Assembly: GCA_041574955.1 (NCBI GenBank)
Contig: JBFGNS010000027.1
Span: 1 to 33,883, forward strand
Length of the DNA stretch: 33,883 bases
Source of the DNA: CALZJC01 sp041574955
Lineage (GTDB): Bacteria > Acidobacteriota > Thermoanaerobaculia > Multivoradales > JAHEKO01
Direction: 5' to 3'
Shown: positions 7,338 through 16,502 of the stretch, piece by piece
Layout: each line of letters opens with the position of its first letter
Position numbering within the stretch: the first letter of the stretch is position 1
Notes under the pieces: model-generated
The model's database searches: none
Seen by the model: only the letters and a program-made list of their open reading frames with translations
What the model was told of the DNA's origin: nothing
Made by a program: the position numbers and the translations under genes

Positions 7338-10328
7338 CTAGTCCACGCCCCCGAGCCACGAGCGCGGCCAGTCGCCGATCGGCGGTCGCGTCTGGTGGCA
7401 CGAGTAGCACTTGGCCTTGTCCGAGTGCAGGTCGTGAACGTCGAACGGGGTGCTGTCCTGGTACTGCTCGCCGCTGCCGTGGCACAGGACGCAGGCCTGG
7501 CGCGGCTCGGTGACCGGCGGCGCGTCCCCGGTCGGTCTGCCGTCGCCCGGCAGGTGGCAGGTGTAGCACCACTGCCACTGATCGGCGAGGTGCCTGTCGT
7601 GGACCTCCTCGCTGTCGGCCTCTTCGCCGCCCTCGTGGCAGTGCGCGCACTCGCCGTAGCCGGCGCGGTCGAGCTGCGCGCGCACCGGATCGTCGATCTC
7701 GGGCATCGGCACGCGGTCGTCCTGCAGGTTGGCCTGACGGTGGCAGGAGCCGCAGTCCAACCGGTTCTCGGTGTGCCGCTCGTGCCTGCGCTCGGGATTG
7801 TCCGCGAAGTCGGACGGGCCGCGGTTCGAATGGCAGATCCGGCAGACGTTGCGGGCGCTGCCCACCGGCGGACCGTCCACGACGTCGACCTGCGGCCGCA
7901 CTCCGCCGTGGCACTCGAGGCAGCTCGCACCCTTGTCGGTGTGCTTCTTGTGGATCTTCTGGATGCCACCGCTCTTGCCGCCCTCATGGCACAGCCGGCA
8001 GATCTGGCGGTTGCCCGAGCCGATGACCACGCCGAGGTCGGGGATGAAGCCGTGACAGACGACGCAGTTGGCCTTGTCGACGTGTCTCTTGTGGATGTCC
8101 TCGAGATCGCCCGTAGCGCGCTGCTCGCCGTGGCAGGCGACGCAGCGGTGGCCCTTGGTCGGCTCGTCCATCGCGCCGGTCTCGGCGACGAACGGGTTGT
8201 GGCACTCCGAGCAGTCGAAGTTCCAGGTGCCGATCGGTCCCAGGATGGTGCTGGCGAAGTCGTTCGGATGGCAGGCCAGGCAGTCGTTGCCGTGCAGGCC
8301 GGCCAGGTCGGGCTCGCCGTCGGGCCCGAGATGGCAGTTGGCGCAGTCGGTTTCGGCCTGCGGGTGCGGCCCGCTGAAGCCGCCGAACCCCTCGGGGTGG
8401 AGGTGGCACGAGGTGCAGGCCTGGCCGTCGAAGTGGGACTGCCCGCCGGGCGCCGAGCCGTCGTTCTGGTGGTGGTTGGTCAGCGTGTGGCAGGTGTTGC
8501 AGACGTCCTCGGTGGTGTTGGCGTCGCCGTCGGCGAAGCTGCCGTCGCCGGTGAGGGCGGTGAACACGACCGCGTGGTCGATCTCCTTGACCAGCGTGAC
8601 CGGCGGGTCGACGGTGTTGTCCACCACCGTCAGCAGCTCGTCGATGTTGGCCCTGACATAGCGGATGTTGGCGCCGCCCTCGACGTTGCCGACCTCGGCC
8701 TGCCAGCCGTGCGGGGCGTGGCAGGCGGCGCACTCGACGTTGTAGTCGAAGCGTGCGCTGCCGGTGACGGCGCTCGAGTGGACGTGCTGGGGGGTGGCGG
8801 CGACGAGGGTCCAGGCCTCGGAGTGGCAGGACAGGCAGACCTCGGTGGCGTGCGCCTTCATCTCGTCGACCGACGGGTAGAGGTCGTGGCAGACCAGGCA
8901 GTCGCCGCCCGCGAAGCCCGGGATTGCCGCGTGCGGACCCGCCAGCGGCGGCCCGGAGAGGCCGCCCGGAGGACGGAAACCCTCGGGGTGCTGGTGGCAG
9001 GAGGTGCAGACCTCACCGTCGCGGTGCGATTGGCCGCCCGGCGCGTCGCCGTCGTTCTGGTGGTGGTTGGTCAGCGTGTGGCAGGCGACGCAGATGTCCC
9101 GGTCGTAGAGGGCGTCACCGTCGGCGAAGTCGTCCAGGCTGTCGAAGACGATGTCGCTGGTGATCGTCTTGACCACCTCGACCGGCGGCACCTGGGTCTT
9201 GTCCAGCACCGTGATCTGCTCGTCGATGGTCGCCCTGACGTAGGCGAGGTTGTCGTTGCCGTCGACGTTGGTGATATCCCAGCCGTGCTGGTCGTGGCAG
9301 GTCAGGCACTCCAGGGTGTACTCGAAGCGCGCGGTGCCGGTGGCGGTGTGCGAGTGGATTCGCGCCACGGTGTCCGGGGCATGGCAAGCGGCGCAGAAGA
9401 CGCTCGCCAGGCCGTCCGGGTTGTCGGGCGCGCCGGGGAAGAAGCTCGAGTCGTGGCAGCTGCCGCAGTCGGGATCGCCGAACACGGCGTGGGGCCCGGT
9501 GAGCGGCGCGCCCCCGCCGGAGGGAGCGAAGCCCGACAGATGGGTGTGGCAGGTGGTGCAGTCCTCGCCGTCGAAGTGGGATTGGCCACCCGGCGCCGTG
9601 CCGTCGGCCTGGTGGTGGTTGGTGAGGGTATGGCACACCTCGCAGACGTCGGTTTCGCCGGCCCCCAGCCCGATGCCGTCGGCCAGATCGCCCACGCCCG
9701 TGTAGACGATCGCCTGGTCGACCTGCTTGGTGGTGGTCACCGGCACCGTGCCGGTCTGGTCGATCACCTTGAGGTCCTGGAAGGAGCGCCAGCGGCGGAA
9801 GCCGAGCGAGTCGAGATACCAATCGTCGGTGTGGTCCCGGACGTACTTGGCGTTGCCGGTGGAGGAGCCGGAGCCAGCGAAGGTGCGGTGCGGGTCGTGG
9901 CAATTCGTGCAGTGGATCTCCCGGTTGAAGTCAGCGTGCCACCACGGCGCGCCGAAGTCCCCGTAGCTGAACCGGCTGCTGCCGGTCACCAGGCTGGCGT
10001 GCCGCTCCGCCGGCGTGGCGTTGGGCCGGGGCTGGTAGGCGGGGTCGTCGGTGCCGAAGGTCGGCCCGTCGGTGTGGCAGCCGAGGCAGACCTGGTCGGG
10101 GGCCTTGATCGCCTGCCAGTTGCTGATCGCACCGACCTCGACGTAGGCGATGTCGTGGCACACGGCGCAGCTGTTCACCGGGAAGCCGGGGATGGCGCCG
10201 TGCGGCCCTTCGACGACGCCGCCGGGCGGCCCCGACACCGGCACGGCGAGCGCCACCGTGGCGGCGAGGAGCGACAGCAGGATCGAGCCGGATGCGGCGG
10301 CGATGGTGCGCGGTCTGACGGTGGGCAT
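7338..10328 (-). CDS. 28-heme c-type cytochrome with three pentaheme modules
   Basis: A 996-residue exported protein with 28 CXXCH motifs and a signal peptide (hydrophobic run at residues 14-29). Hemes 1-15 fall into three repeated modules of five hemes. Each contains a GPHA start, a CXXCHxxHGW- or CXXCHDPH-type heme, an insertion of about 50 residues, and the signature TLTNHHQxDGxAPGGQSH before its last heme. Hemes 16-28 form a denser C-terminal region where CXXCH alternates with isolated H..RH and H..KH pairs that can serve as distal ligands. CXXCH attachment is made by the cytochrome c maturation machinery in the periplasm. The ATG at 10328 is chosen over 10337 because AGGAGG lies nine bases before the former and directly abuts the latter. 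It probably acts as a long periplasmic or outer-surface electron wire; the partner is unknown. Confidence 0.9.
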   Translation of the reverse strand: MPTVRPRTIAAASGSILLSLLAATVALAVPVSGPPGGVVEGPHGAIPGFPVNSCAVCHDIAYVEVGAISNWQAIKAPDQVCLGCHTDGPTFGTDDPAYQPRPNATPAERHASLVTGSSRFSYGDFGAPWWHADFNREIHCTNCHDPHRTFAGSGSSTGNAKYVRDHTDDWYLDSLGFRRWRSFQDLKVIDQTGTVPVTTTKQVDQAIVYTGVGDLADGIGLGAGETDVCEVCHTLTNHHQADGTAPGGQSHFDGEDCTTCHTHLSGFAPSGGGAPLTGPHAVFGDPDCGSCHDSSFFPGAPDNPDGLASVFCAACHAPDTVARIHSHTATGTARFEYTLECLTCHDQHGWDITNVDGNDNLAYVRATIDEQITVLDKTQVPPVEVVKTITSDIVFDSLDDFADGDALYDRDICVACHTLTNHHQNDGDAPGGQSHRDGEVCTSCHQHPEGFRPPGGLSGPPLAGPHAAIPGFAGGDCLVCHDLYPSVDEMKAHATEVCLSCHSEAWTLVAATPQHVHSSAVTGSARFDYNVECAACHAPHGWQAEVGNVEGGANIRYVRANIDELLTVVDNTVDPPVTLVKEIDHAVVFTALTGDGSFADGDANTTEDVCNTCHTLTNHHQNDGSAPGGQSHFDGQACTSCHLHPEGFGGFSGPHPQAETDCANCHLGPDGEPDLAGLHGNDCLACHPNDFASTILGPIGTWNFDCSECHNPFVAETGAMDEPTKGHRCVACHGEQRATGDLEDIHKRHVDKANCVVCHGFIPDLGVVIGSGNRQICRLCHEGGKSGGIQKIHKKHTDKGASCLECHGGVRPQVDVVDGPPVGSARNVCRICHSNRGPSDFADNPERRHERHTENRLDCGSCHRQANLQDDRVPMPEIDDPVRAQLDRAGYGECAHCHEGGEEADSEEVHDRHLADQWQWCYTCHLPGDGRPTGDAPPVTEPRQACVLCHGSGEQYQDSTPFDVHDLHSDKAKCYSCHQTRPPIGDWPRSWLGGVD
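8373..10208 (-). repeat. Three tandem pentaheme coding modules
   Basis: Within the 28-heme gene, three diverged tandem units run 10208-9498 (237 codons), 9497-8940 (186 codons) and 8939-8373 (189 codons). Each starts at a Gly-Pro-His codon triplet, encodes five CXXCH motifs and ends after a CTxCHxHxxGF-type motif. DNA similarity is still visible around the segment encoding TLTNHH (near 9600-9630, 9060-9085 and 8470-8495). The last two units are closest to each other, suggesting growth by duplication. Confidence 0.8.
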
Positions 10329-10460
10329 GAGCGGCATCCTCCTGGGCGCGTCGGGTGGCGCGCCCTGCGGTGGGGTCTTCGGGCCCCGGGGATGCCCAAG
10401 GCTGGATATCGCGGTCATGCCCGCCGCCGTCGGCTGCGCTCGCACCACCCGGCCGGAGGG

Positions 10461-10484
10461 CCTGTCTGCCGTCTATAAGACAGG
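10461..10484 (-). promoter_or_regulatory. Inverted repeat upstream of the 28-heme gene
   Basis: Seven-base arms (CCTGTCT and AGACAGG) flank a ten-base centre that reads TATAGACGGC on the minus strand, in the 288-base gap upstream of the 28-heme gene. The AT-rich centre could be a -10 element overlapped by an operator, or the repeat could be an RNA hairpin in the leader. No convincing -35 element is visible. The rest of the 10329-10616 gap holds only GC-rich sequence and the ribosome binding site. Confidence 0.3.
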
Positions 10485-10616
10485 TTCACCTTCGGTCGCC
10501 GAGGCGGCGGAGGCAATACCCGTTCGTGTGGGCCCCAGCGCCGGCGGCCCACCCCTGGGGGTGAGCGCCGCGGGCGCCGGTCCAGGCGGAGTACGGCGCC
10601 GGCGCGCCCGCCGCCG

Positions 10617-11519
10617 CTAGTCGACGATCGAGAAGACCTGGATCCGGTTGTTGCCGCGGTCGGCGACGAACAGCTGCCCGTCGACGGCGCTGAGGCCGGA
10701 GGGGTGGCGCAGGTAGCCCTCCTTCCAGCCCATCGCCGACTGGCGGCTCAGCAGCGCGCCGCTGCGCTCCAGGATCAGGATTCCGCCGCCGCCCTGGTCG
10801 GCGAGAAACAGCCGGCCGAGCCGGTCGGCGACGATGGCGGTGGGAAACGCGCTGTCCGCCGCGAGGCCGCCGGCCAGCGGCACCAGGGTCTCCTCGTCCG
10901 TCCGCGCCGCCAGCACCCGCCTGCGGACGCTGTCGACCGCGAAGACCATGCCAGCCGAGTCGACCGCCAGGTCGGAGACGAAACCCACTTCGGCGGGGAA
11001 GGCGATCTGCCGACGCAGGCCGCCGCCGCTGCCGAACACCAGGATGCGGGCGCCGGCAGCGTCGAGCACGTACAGCTGCCCCTCGTCGTCCACCTCGAAG
11101 CCCTTGACCAGCACCTCGCCGCGGTCGCCGGCGTCCAGCTCGACCAGGCCGCGGAACTCGCCGTTGGGACCGACCCGCACGATGCGGTGCGACCGTCCGT
11201 CGAGCGCCAGGATCTGGCCGCTGGGATCCAGGCGGACCTGGGTCGGGTAGGGCAGCTGGGGCAGGCGGATCTCGCCGGTCGGCGCCAGCCGGCCGCTCAC
11301 CAGCTCGTAGCGCAGCAGACGGCGGTTGCCGGTGTCGGCGACGATCAGCAGCGAGCGGCCGTCGGAATCGACCCCCTCCGGCGCCTTCAGCCCGCTGCCC
11401 CGGGCGTCCAGGTAGATCGCGCCAGCCGGTCGCAGCCGCACCTCCTGGGCGGCCGCCGGGGCGGCGGCCAGCAGGGCAGCCAGCACGCCGGTAGCGACGC
11501 GGAAGGCTGGGTTTGTCAT
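10617..11519 (-). CDS. Secreted NHL-repeat beta-propeller protein (downstream copy)
   Basis: A 300-residue protein with a cleavable signal peptide (LAALLAAAPAAA, cleavage near AQE at about 25) and about six NHL-type repeats. Repeats are visible as VADTGNRRLLRYE, ALDGRSHRIVRVG, VLDAAGARILVFG, AVDSVRRRVLAAR, LADQGGGGILILE and VADRGNNRIQVFS, consistent with a six-bladed propeller filling the mature protein. NHL propellers are binding scaffolds and are not known to carry hemes themselves. The ATG at 11519 lies seven bases after the stop of the 16-heme gene, so it is the last gene of that transcription unit. A second NHL protein is encoded just before the OmcS homologue, and propellers accompany multiheme loci in metal-reducing bacteria. 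A structural or docking role in filament assembly is inference. Confidence 0.85.
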   Translation of the reverse strand: MTNPAFRVATGVLAALLAAAPAAAQEVRLRPAGAIYLDARGSGLKAPEGVDSDGRSLLIVADTGNRRLLRYELVSGRLAPTGEIRLPQLPYPTQVRLDPSGQILALDGRSHRIVRVGPNGEFRGLVELDAGDRGEVLVKGFEVDDEGQLYVLDAAGARILVFGSGGGLRRQIAFPAEVGFVSDLAVDSAGMVFAVDSVRRRVLAARTDEETLVPLAGGLAADSAFPTAIVADRLGRLFLADQGGGGILILERSGALLSRQSAMGWKEGYLRHPSGLSAVDGQLFVADRGNNRIQVFSIVD

Positions 11520-11526
11520 CTCGGCG

Positions 11527-12786
11527 TCACCGGCTCATCTGCTCGTGGCACTGGACACACAGCGGCCCGCCCGGGTCCAGATGCGCGAGCGCCTTGTGCG
11601 CCGAGCCGTGCGGCCGGTGGCAGCTCAGGCAGTCGACGGTCAGGTTGGGGTTGCGCTGGTCGACGACCTCCGGACCGAGCGGGTGGGAGGAGTGCGCCCC
11701 CCAGTCGTGGCACTCGCCGCAGAGCGTCGCCACGTCGGCGGTAGCGAGCAGGAAGACGTTGTCCGCCGCGTGCGGCTCGTGGCATGCCGAGCAGTCGCCG
11801 TCGGCCACCGGCCCGTGCCGGGTCGCGGCGCTCGCCAGCTGGTCGAGAGCGGCGGCGTGGCACTCGCCGCAGAGCAGCGTGGTCGGCTCGACCAGCAGCC
11901 CTTTCTCGGTCGAGGCGTGCGGGTTGTGGCAGGTCAGGCAGCCGCTGGCGTCGGCGACCGGCCAGTGGATCCGGTCTCGCGCCAGCGCCTGGTTGACCAC
12001 CTCGGAGTGGCAGCCACGGCACAGCGCCTGGCCGGTCCGCTTGAGAGCCAGCGCGTCCGATGCCGAGGAGGGGGCGTGACACTGGTTGCACATCTTGCGG
12101 GTGATCGGCTCGTGCACCTCGGCCAGCAGGATCCCCGAGGTGTTCGAGCCGTGCGGGTCGTGGCAGGAGGTGCAGCGAGAACTGCCGACCGGGTAGCCCA
12201 TGTGGCTCTGGGCGAACGACGCCCGTGCGGGATCGTGGCAGTCGGCGCACAGGCCGCCGGTCGGTTTCTTGAGCAGGAAGTCCGAGGCGGTGGAGGCGTG
12301 CGGGTCGTGGCAGGTGGTGCAGCTCTGCCGCACCGGCGAGTGCTGAAACTCCTGTCCCTCGAGCTGCTGCGCCATCGACTCGTGGCAGCTGAAGCAGAGC
12401 TCGCTGCCGGTGGTGGTCAGGACGTTGGCGTTGGCCGCCGCGTGCGGGTCGTGGCACGCCACGCAGCCGCCCTCGATGGCGGCCTGGTGAACGCTCAGAC
12501 TGCCGGCGGGGATCAGACCGGCGTGGCAGTCGGTGCAGATGCTGTCCCCGTCGGCCGCCAGCAGCTGCCCGTGGGAGGAGGCGTGGGGGTTGTGGCAGTC
12601 CGAGCACTGCCCCGAGCGCACCGGGGTGTGCACCGACGGCAGCGCCATCTGGTCCTCGAGCTCGGTGTGGCAATCCAGGCACACCTTGCCGGTGGCGCCG
12701 GGCTTCAGCCGGTACGGGTTCTGGGCGAAGGCCACGGCCGGCAGCAGGAGGCCGGCCAGGGCCAGGATCAGTCGAGCCGGTGTCAT
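11527..12786 (-). CDS. 16-heme c-type cytochrome with doubled CXXCH repeats
   Basis: A 419-residue exported protein: signal peptide MTPARLILALAGLLLPAVAFA followed by 16 CXXCH motifs at about 25-residue intervals. Most hemes occur in pairs of the form CxxCHxPHAS, then LL, then LCxxCH, with H.PV before the next pair. This is the doubled CXXCH family pattern, in which the PH histidine or the lone histidine supplies the second axial ligand. The ATG at 12786 lies ten bases after the stop of the 26-heme gene and begins directly with the signal peptide, so an upstream extension to 12813 is rejected. It has the same repeat type as the 26-heme protein, pointing to a common origin. It probably carries electrons between the inner membrane and the outer surface; localisation is not decided by the sequence. 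Confidence 0.9.
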   Translation of the reverse strand: MTPARLILALAGLLLPAVAFAQNPYRLKPGATGKVCLDCHTELEDQMALPSVHTPVRSGQCSDCHNPHASSHGQLLAADGDSICTDCHAGLIPAGSLSVHQAAIEGGCVACHDPHAAANANVLTTTGSELCFSCHESMAQQLEGQEFQHSPVRQSCTTCHDPHASTASDFLLKKPTGGLCADCHDPARASFAQSHMGYPVGSSRCTSCHDPHGSNTSGILLAEVHEPITRKMCNQCHAPSSASDALALKRTGQALCRGCHSEVVNQALARDRIHWPVADASGCLTCHNPHASTEKGLLVEPTTLLCGECHAAALDQLASAATRHGPVADGDCSACHEPHAADNVFLLATADVATLCGECHDWGAHSSHPLGPEVVDQRNPNLTVDCLSCHRPHGSAHKALAHLDPGGPLCVQCHEQMSR

Positions 12787-12796
12787 CGGCGTCTCG

Positions 12797-14758
12797 CTAG
12801 CCCTCCCTGGCAAGGTGGCAGTCTTCGCACGAGCCGGCGGCGAACGGCGCGTGCTCGTTCTGCTTGAAGAAGCTCGGGCTGTCGGAGGCGTGTGGCGCGT
12901 GGCAGCTGACGCAGTTCATCACCGCCGGGTCGATGCCGAGATGGGCGCCCGAGAACTCCTCGCTCCGCAGATCGTGGCAATCGCCGCACAGCGACAGCTG
13001 GTTGCCGGTGAGCAGCGGCCGGTGCTCGCCGAAGTGGGGTTGATGGCAGCGCACGCAGTCGCGTGCGGCAGGAGCGTGGGCCCGCGCGGTGCGCATCTGC
13101 TCCGCGAGCTCCTCGTGGCATGACAGGCAGAGCTCGGGACCCAGCTCCACCAGCAGCGCATTGAGCTTTGACTTGTGCGGGCTGTGGCAGGCGGTGCATT
13201 GGCCTTCGGTGAGCGGCGCGTGCACGGTCTCGGCGCTTGCCGCGCCGTCCGTCACGTCGCTATGACAGTCGCCGCACAGCTCGCCCTGTGCGCTGAGGAT
13301 CATGCCCTCGAGCTTGCTGGCATGCGGGTCGTGGCAGGTCAGGCAGTCGCCGCCTTCGAACGGCATGTGCTGGTTCTCCGCCGGGTCCTGCCGCAGCAGA
13401 TCCTGGTGACATCCGCTGCAGGTGTCGACCCCATCGGCCAGCAGCAGCCCGGGCTCGTTCGAGCCATGACCGTCGTGGCACGCGATGCAGTTGCCGACCA
13501 TTACCGGCCGGTGGACGGTCGTCTGCTGGAACTCGATCTCCGAGTCGCCGTGGCAGTCGTAGCACACCCTGTCCGGGCGGTTGTGGAGGATCGCTACGCT
13601 GTTCGAGCCGTGGGGGTTGTGGCAGGAGGTGCACATCCCCGCGCTGAACGGCTCGTGCTCGACGCGACGCTGCCCGCCGTCGTCGGAGTGACAGGTGGAG
13701 CACAGCTCGGCACCGCGGGCGAGCAGCAGCTGGCCGTGGTCGGCGGCGTGCGGCGCGTGGCAGGTCAGGCAGCCGTCGCCTTCGGTCACCGCCGCGTGCG
13801 CACTGGTGACGGGCTTGCCCTGGTCGGCGTGGCACTCGACGCACAGCAGGTTGCCCTGGCGGGCCAGCAGCGAAGGCGCGTCGGCGGCGTGCGGGTCATG
13901 GCAGTCCGAGCAAGAGCCGGCTTCGAACGGCGCATGCGCCTGCTGCCCCTCGGCGGCGAGATCCGACGCATCGTGGCACATGAAGCACAGCTCGCCGCTC
14001 TCCTCGCTCAGCGCGAAGGCCGACGACGAATCTGCCGGCTGGTGGCAAACGTCGCAAGCGGCGTCGGCCACCGGGCCGTGGACGCTGGTCTTGAGCAGCC
14101 GCGGCTGCTCGGCCGAATGCGGGTCATGGCAGGCGCTGCAGTCGGCCGACGCCACTGGGTAGCCGCCGTGCGCCTTCTCGAACGACGCCTCCCGGGCGGC
14201 GTGGCAGGACAGGCAGAGCGAGGTCGAGGCGCGGCTCAGCAGGGCCGGCTCGTCCGAGCTGTGCGCCAGATGGCAGGAGGCGCAGCCCCCCTCCTCGAGG
14301 GCAGCGTGCACCACTGCCCGCCGGTACGAGGCGGGCTCGTGGCACTCGTAGCAGGCCTCCGCACCCTCCGCTTTCAGCAGGTGGCTGCCCGCCGACGCGT
14401 GGGGGTCGTGGCAGGAGGTGCAATCACCCTGCTCGAGCGGCGCGTGGACATGCGCCCGCTCCAGGCCGAGCTCTTCGCTGCCGTGACAGCTCAGGCACAG
14501 GTCGCTGCCTTCCTGCTTGAGGATCAGCGCCGGCAGCAGGCCGTGCCGCAGATGGCAGCTCTCGCAGCCGCCGTCGGCCAGCCCCGGGTGCCGGCTCGGC
14601 AGCGACAGGTACCGGGCCGCGAACTCCTCGTGGCAGTCGAGGCACTGCTTGCTCTTGAAGGTCCGCCGCTGTGCCCACGAGGCGTCGCCGGCGGCGACCA
14701 GCAGCGCGGCCCACAGGCCCAGGGCCAGGACGATCGGCAGCGGCTTTCGCCCGCTCAT
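12797..14758 (-). CDS. 26-heme c-type cytochrome with doubled CXXCH repeats
   Basis: A 653-residue exported protein with a signal peptide (MSGRKPLPIVLALGLWAALL, cleavage near SWAQ at about 29) and 26 CXXCH motifs spread over the whole mature chain. The repeating unit is CxxCHDPHAS / LL / LCxxCH, with HAP or HGP-type histidines between units, as in the doubled CXXCH family. Almost no sequence lies outside the heme repeats, so it should be an extended, nearly linear heme chain. The ATG at 14758 overlaps the prolyl isomerase stop in an ATGA arrangement, which fixes the start and implies coupled translation with that folding factor. It is followed ten bases later by the related 16-heme gene. I infer that it is a periplasmic or outer-membrane electron conduit working with the OmcS homologue upstream. 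Confidence 0.92.
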   Translation of the reverse strand: MSGRKPLPIVLALGLWAALLVAAGDASWAQRRTFKSKQCLDCHEEFAARYLSLPSRHPGLADGGCESCHLRHGLLPALILKQEGSDLCLSCHGSEELGLERAHVHAPLEQGDCTSCHDPHASAGSHLLKAEGAEACYECHEPASYRRAVVHAALEEGGCASCHLAHSSDEPALLSRASTSLCLSCHAAREASFEKAHGGYPVASADCSACHDPHSAEQPRLLKTSVHGPVADAACDVCHQPADSSSAFALSEESGELCFMCHDASDLAAEGQQAHAPFEAGSCSDCHDPHAADAPSLLARQGNLLCVECHADQGKPVTSAHAAVTEGDGCLTCHAPHAADHGQLLLARGAELCSTCHSDDGGQRRVEHEPFSAGMCTSCHNPHGSNSVAILHNRPDRVCYDCHGDSEIEFQQTTVHRPVMVGNCIACHDGHGSNEPGLLLADGVDTCSGCHQDLLRQDPAENQHMPFEGGDCLTCHDPHASKLEGMILSAQGELCGDCHSDVTDGAASAETVHAPLTEGQCTACHSPHKSKLNALLVELGPELCLSCHEELAEQMRTARAHAPAARDCVRCHQPHFGEHRPLLTGNQLSLCGDCHDLRSEEFSGAHLGIDPAVMNCVSCHAPHASDSPSFFKQNEHAPFAAGSCEDCHLAREG

Positions 14759-16455
14759 CCGCCCACCCCGAGGAACTCCTCGAGACCTTTCCCGTCGACC
14801 AGGACCTCGACCTCCGAGGCCTTGCGCAGCTCGCCCATCCACCTCTCGAGGGTGGCCTGCCGCTTGCGAGCGAAGAGCTTGCCGGCGATCTCCCTCTTGA
14901 CCTCCTCGAACGCCTTCGGTTGCGGCGGGAAGAACTCCACCACCCGCAGCACGTGGAACGGCCCGCCGGCCTGCTCGCACAGCCGGAAGTCCCCCTCGCC
15001 GGCCCCTGCCAGGGCGTCCTGCGCCGCCTGCGGCAGCGTCGGCACGGACAGCAGCTTGCCCGCAAAGGCCCATTCCTCGGCGATCTGCGAGGGGTCGGCC
15101 TGCCCCGCGGTGTGCTCGCGCATCCAGCCCATGTCCGAGCCCTGACGCAGCCTGGCGAGGGCGGTGGCGGCGTCGTCGCGGCGCACGAACGCCAGGCTGT
15201 CGAGCCGCACCATGGTCGGCGTCGCGAACTCCGCGCGGTGGTCGGCGTAATGCGCCTCGAGCTCCTCGACCTCGAGCTCGACCCGCGGATCGATCACCTT
15301 GCTGACGAAGGTGCTGAACAGCACGGCCTCTTCCTCGGCGCGCAAGGCGTTCTGGAAGGACGGCCGGCCTTCGATGCCGAGGCGCTCGGCCTCGAGCTCG
15401 ACGGCGCGCACGAGGATCAGGCGATCGAGCACGCCGGGGATCTCGTCGTTCACCCGTCGGCGCTCGATGGCGCGGTCGATGCCGTGGAAGAACCGTGCTT
15501 GGATGCGCGCGGTGAGGTCCGCGACGGTGATCGGCTCGCCGCCGCGAATGCCGACGAGTACCCGCAGATCTCCGCGCAGCGCTGCCAGGCTGGAGTCGGA
15601 GGAGTCGTAGTCCAGGCTCTCGATCAGCGCCCGGTCCGGAGAGGCGTAGCGCTCGCGCAGCTCCTGGGAGTACTCCGCCAGCGCCAGCTCCTGGCGCATC
15701 GCGAGGGCCTGCTGCTCGGCGCCTGCGCGGGCCTCGGGGTCGTCCGGCAGGCGGGCGCCCAGCAGCTTGACGACGGTGAAGCGGTTGCCGAGTGAGATCG
15801 GTGGCGTGACCTGGCCGACCTCCAGCTCGTCGACCGCCCGGGCGACGCTCGGCAGCAGCTGTCGAGCCGGAAGGTACTGCGCCGCCTCCCGACGCTCGGC
15901 CTTGCCGAGCTGGATCATCTTCTCAGCCAGGAAGTCGAAGTCGGCGCCGGCCTCGATCGACATGCGGAACGCGTTGGCCGCCTCGACGGTAGGGAACAGC
16001 ACCGACGCCACCTCGACCTCGCGCACAGCCTCCCGATACAGACGCTCGACCTCCGCACGGTCCGCCTCGACGATCCCCTTCACCCTCTCCCGGGTCACCG
16101 CCCGCTTGATCAGGTCGCGGCGCACGGCCTCGATCTGGTCGGCGACCTGCGGCAGCTCGTCGAGGCCGATGGCCCGCGCCTCCTGCACCACCAGCCGCAC
16201 GCTGATGATCCGCTCGAGCAGGGCCAGCGGGTCGGGCGGCTGCACCTGGGCCTCGCCCACGCCCTCGTGCATCGTGCCGAGGTGGTGGAGGAGCTCGGCC
16301 ATGGTGACCGCCTCGCCGTTGACCCGCGCCAGCTCTTGCGAGGCGGGGTCGGCCGACGCGCCGATCGCGGCCGCGGCCGGAGCCACCGCCAGGGCCGCAA
16401 CGGCGACGATCGCCCTCCACCACCGCCGCCTGCCGGTGTGCTGTTGGCGCCCCAT
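14755..16455 (-). CDS. SurA/PpiC-type periplasmic peptidyl-prolyl isomerase
   Basis: A 566-residue exported protein resembling the SurA/parvulin chaperone family. After a signal peptide with an arginine-rich start (residues 1-36) comes a SurA_N-like helical region beginning ARVNGEAVTMAELL. A first parvulin-like domain covers about residues 130-240, including VASVLFPTVEAANAF and ITPPI-like VGQVTPPI. A second helical block and a second, more degenerate domain lie at about 430-540. Such proteins isomerise Xaa-Pro bonds or chaperone outer-membrane and secreted clients. The ATG at 16455 is preceded by GAGGAGG at about six bases, which excludes the longer frame to 16506. The stop overlaps the start of the 26-heme gene by four bases. 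A dedicated role in folding the proline-containing heme repeats or the filament cytochrome is inferred from this coupling. Confidence 0.85.
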   Translation of the reverse strand: MGRQQHTGRRRWWRAIVAVAALAVAPAAAAIGASADPASQELARVNGEAVTMAELLHHLGTMHEGVGEAQVQPPDPLALLERIISVRLVVQEARAIGLDELPQVADQIEAVRRDLIKRAVTRERVKGIVEADRAEVERLYREAVREVEVASVLFPTVEAANAFRMSIEAGADFDFLAEKMIQLGKAERREAAQYLPARQLLPSVARAVDELEVGQVTPPISLGNRFTVVKLLGARLPDDPEARAGAEQQALAMRQELALAEYSQELRERYASPDRALIESLDYDSSDSSLAALRGDLRVLVGIRGGEPITVADLTARIQARFFHGIDRAIERRRVNDEIPGVLDRLILVRAVELEAERLGIEGRPSFQNALRAEEEAVLFSTFVSKVIDPRVELEVEELEAHYADHRAEFATPTMVRLDSLAFVRRDDAATALARLRQGSDMGWMREHTAGQADPSQIAEEWAFAGKLLSVPTLPQAAQDALAGAGEGDFRLCEQAGGPFHVLRVVEFFPPQPKAFEEVKREIAGKLFARKRQATLERWMGELRKASEVEVLVDGKGLEEFLGVGG

Positions 16456-16502
16456 TCCCCCTCCTCGTGAGCATCTTATCGGTGGATTCGATCGCATGAC
16501 AA

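Noticed and set aside
3631..10478. Very long plus-strand open frames of more than 1000 codons opposite the cytochrome and fusion genes
   Set aside because: They are antisense shadows caused by high GC; their products are Arg/Gly/Gln/His-rich with no recognisable family, while the minus strand encodes clear proteins.
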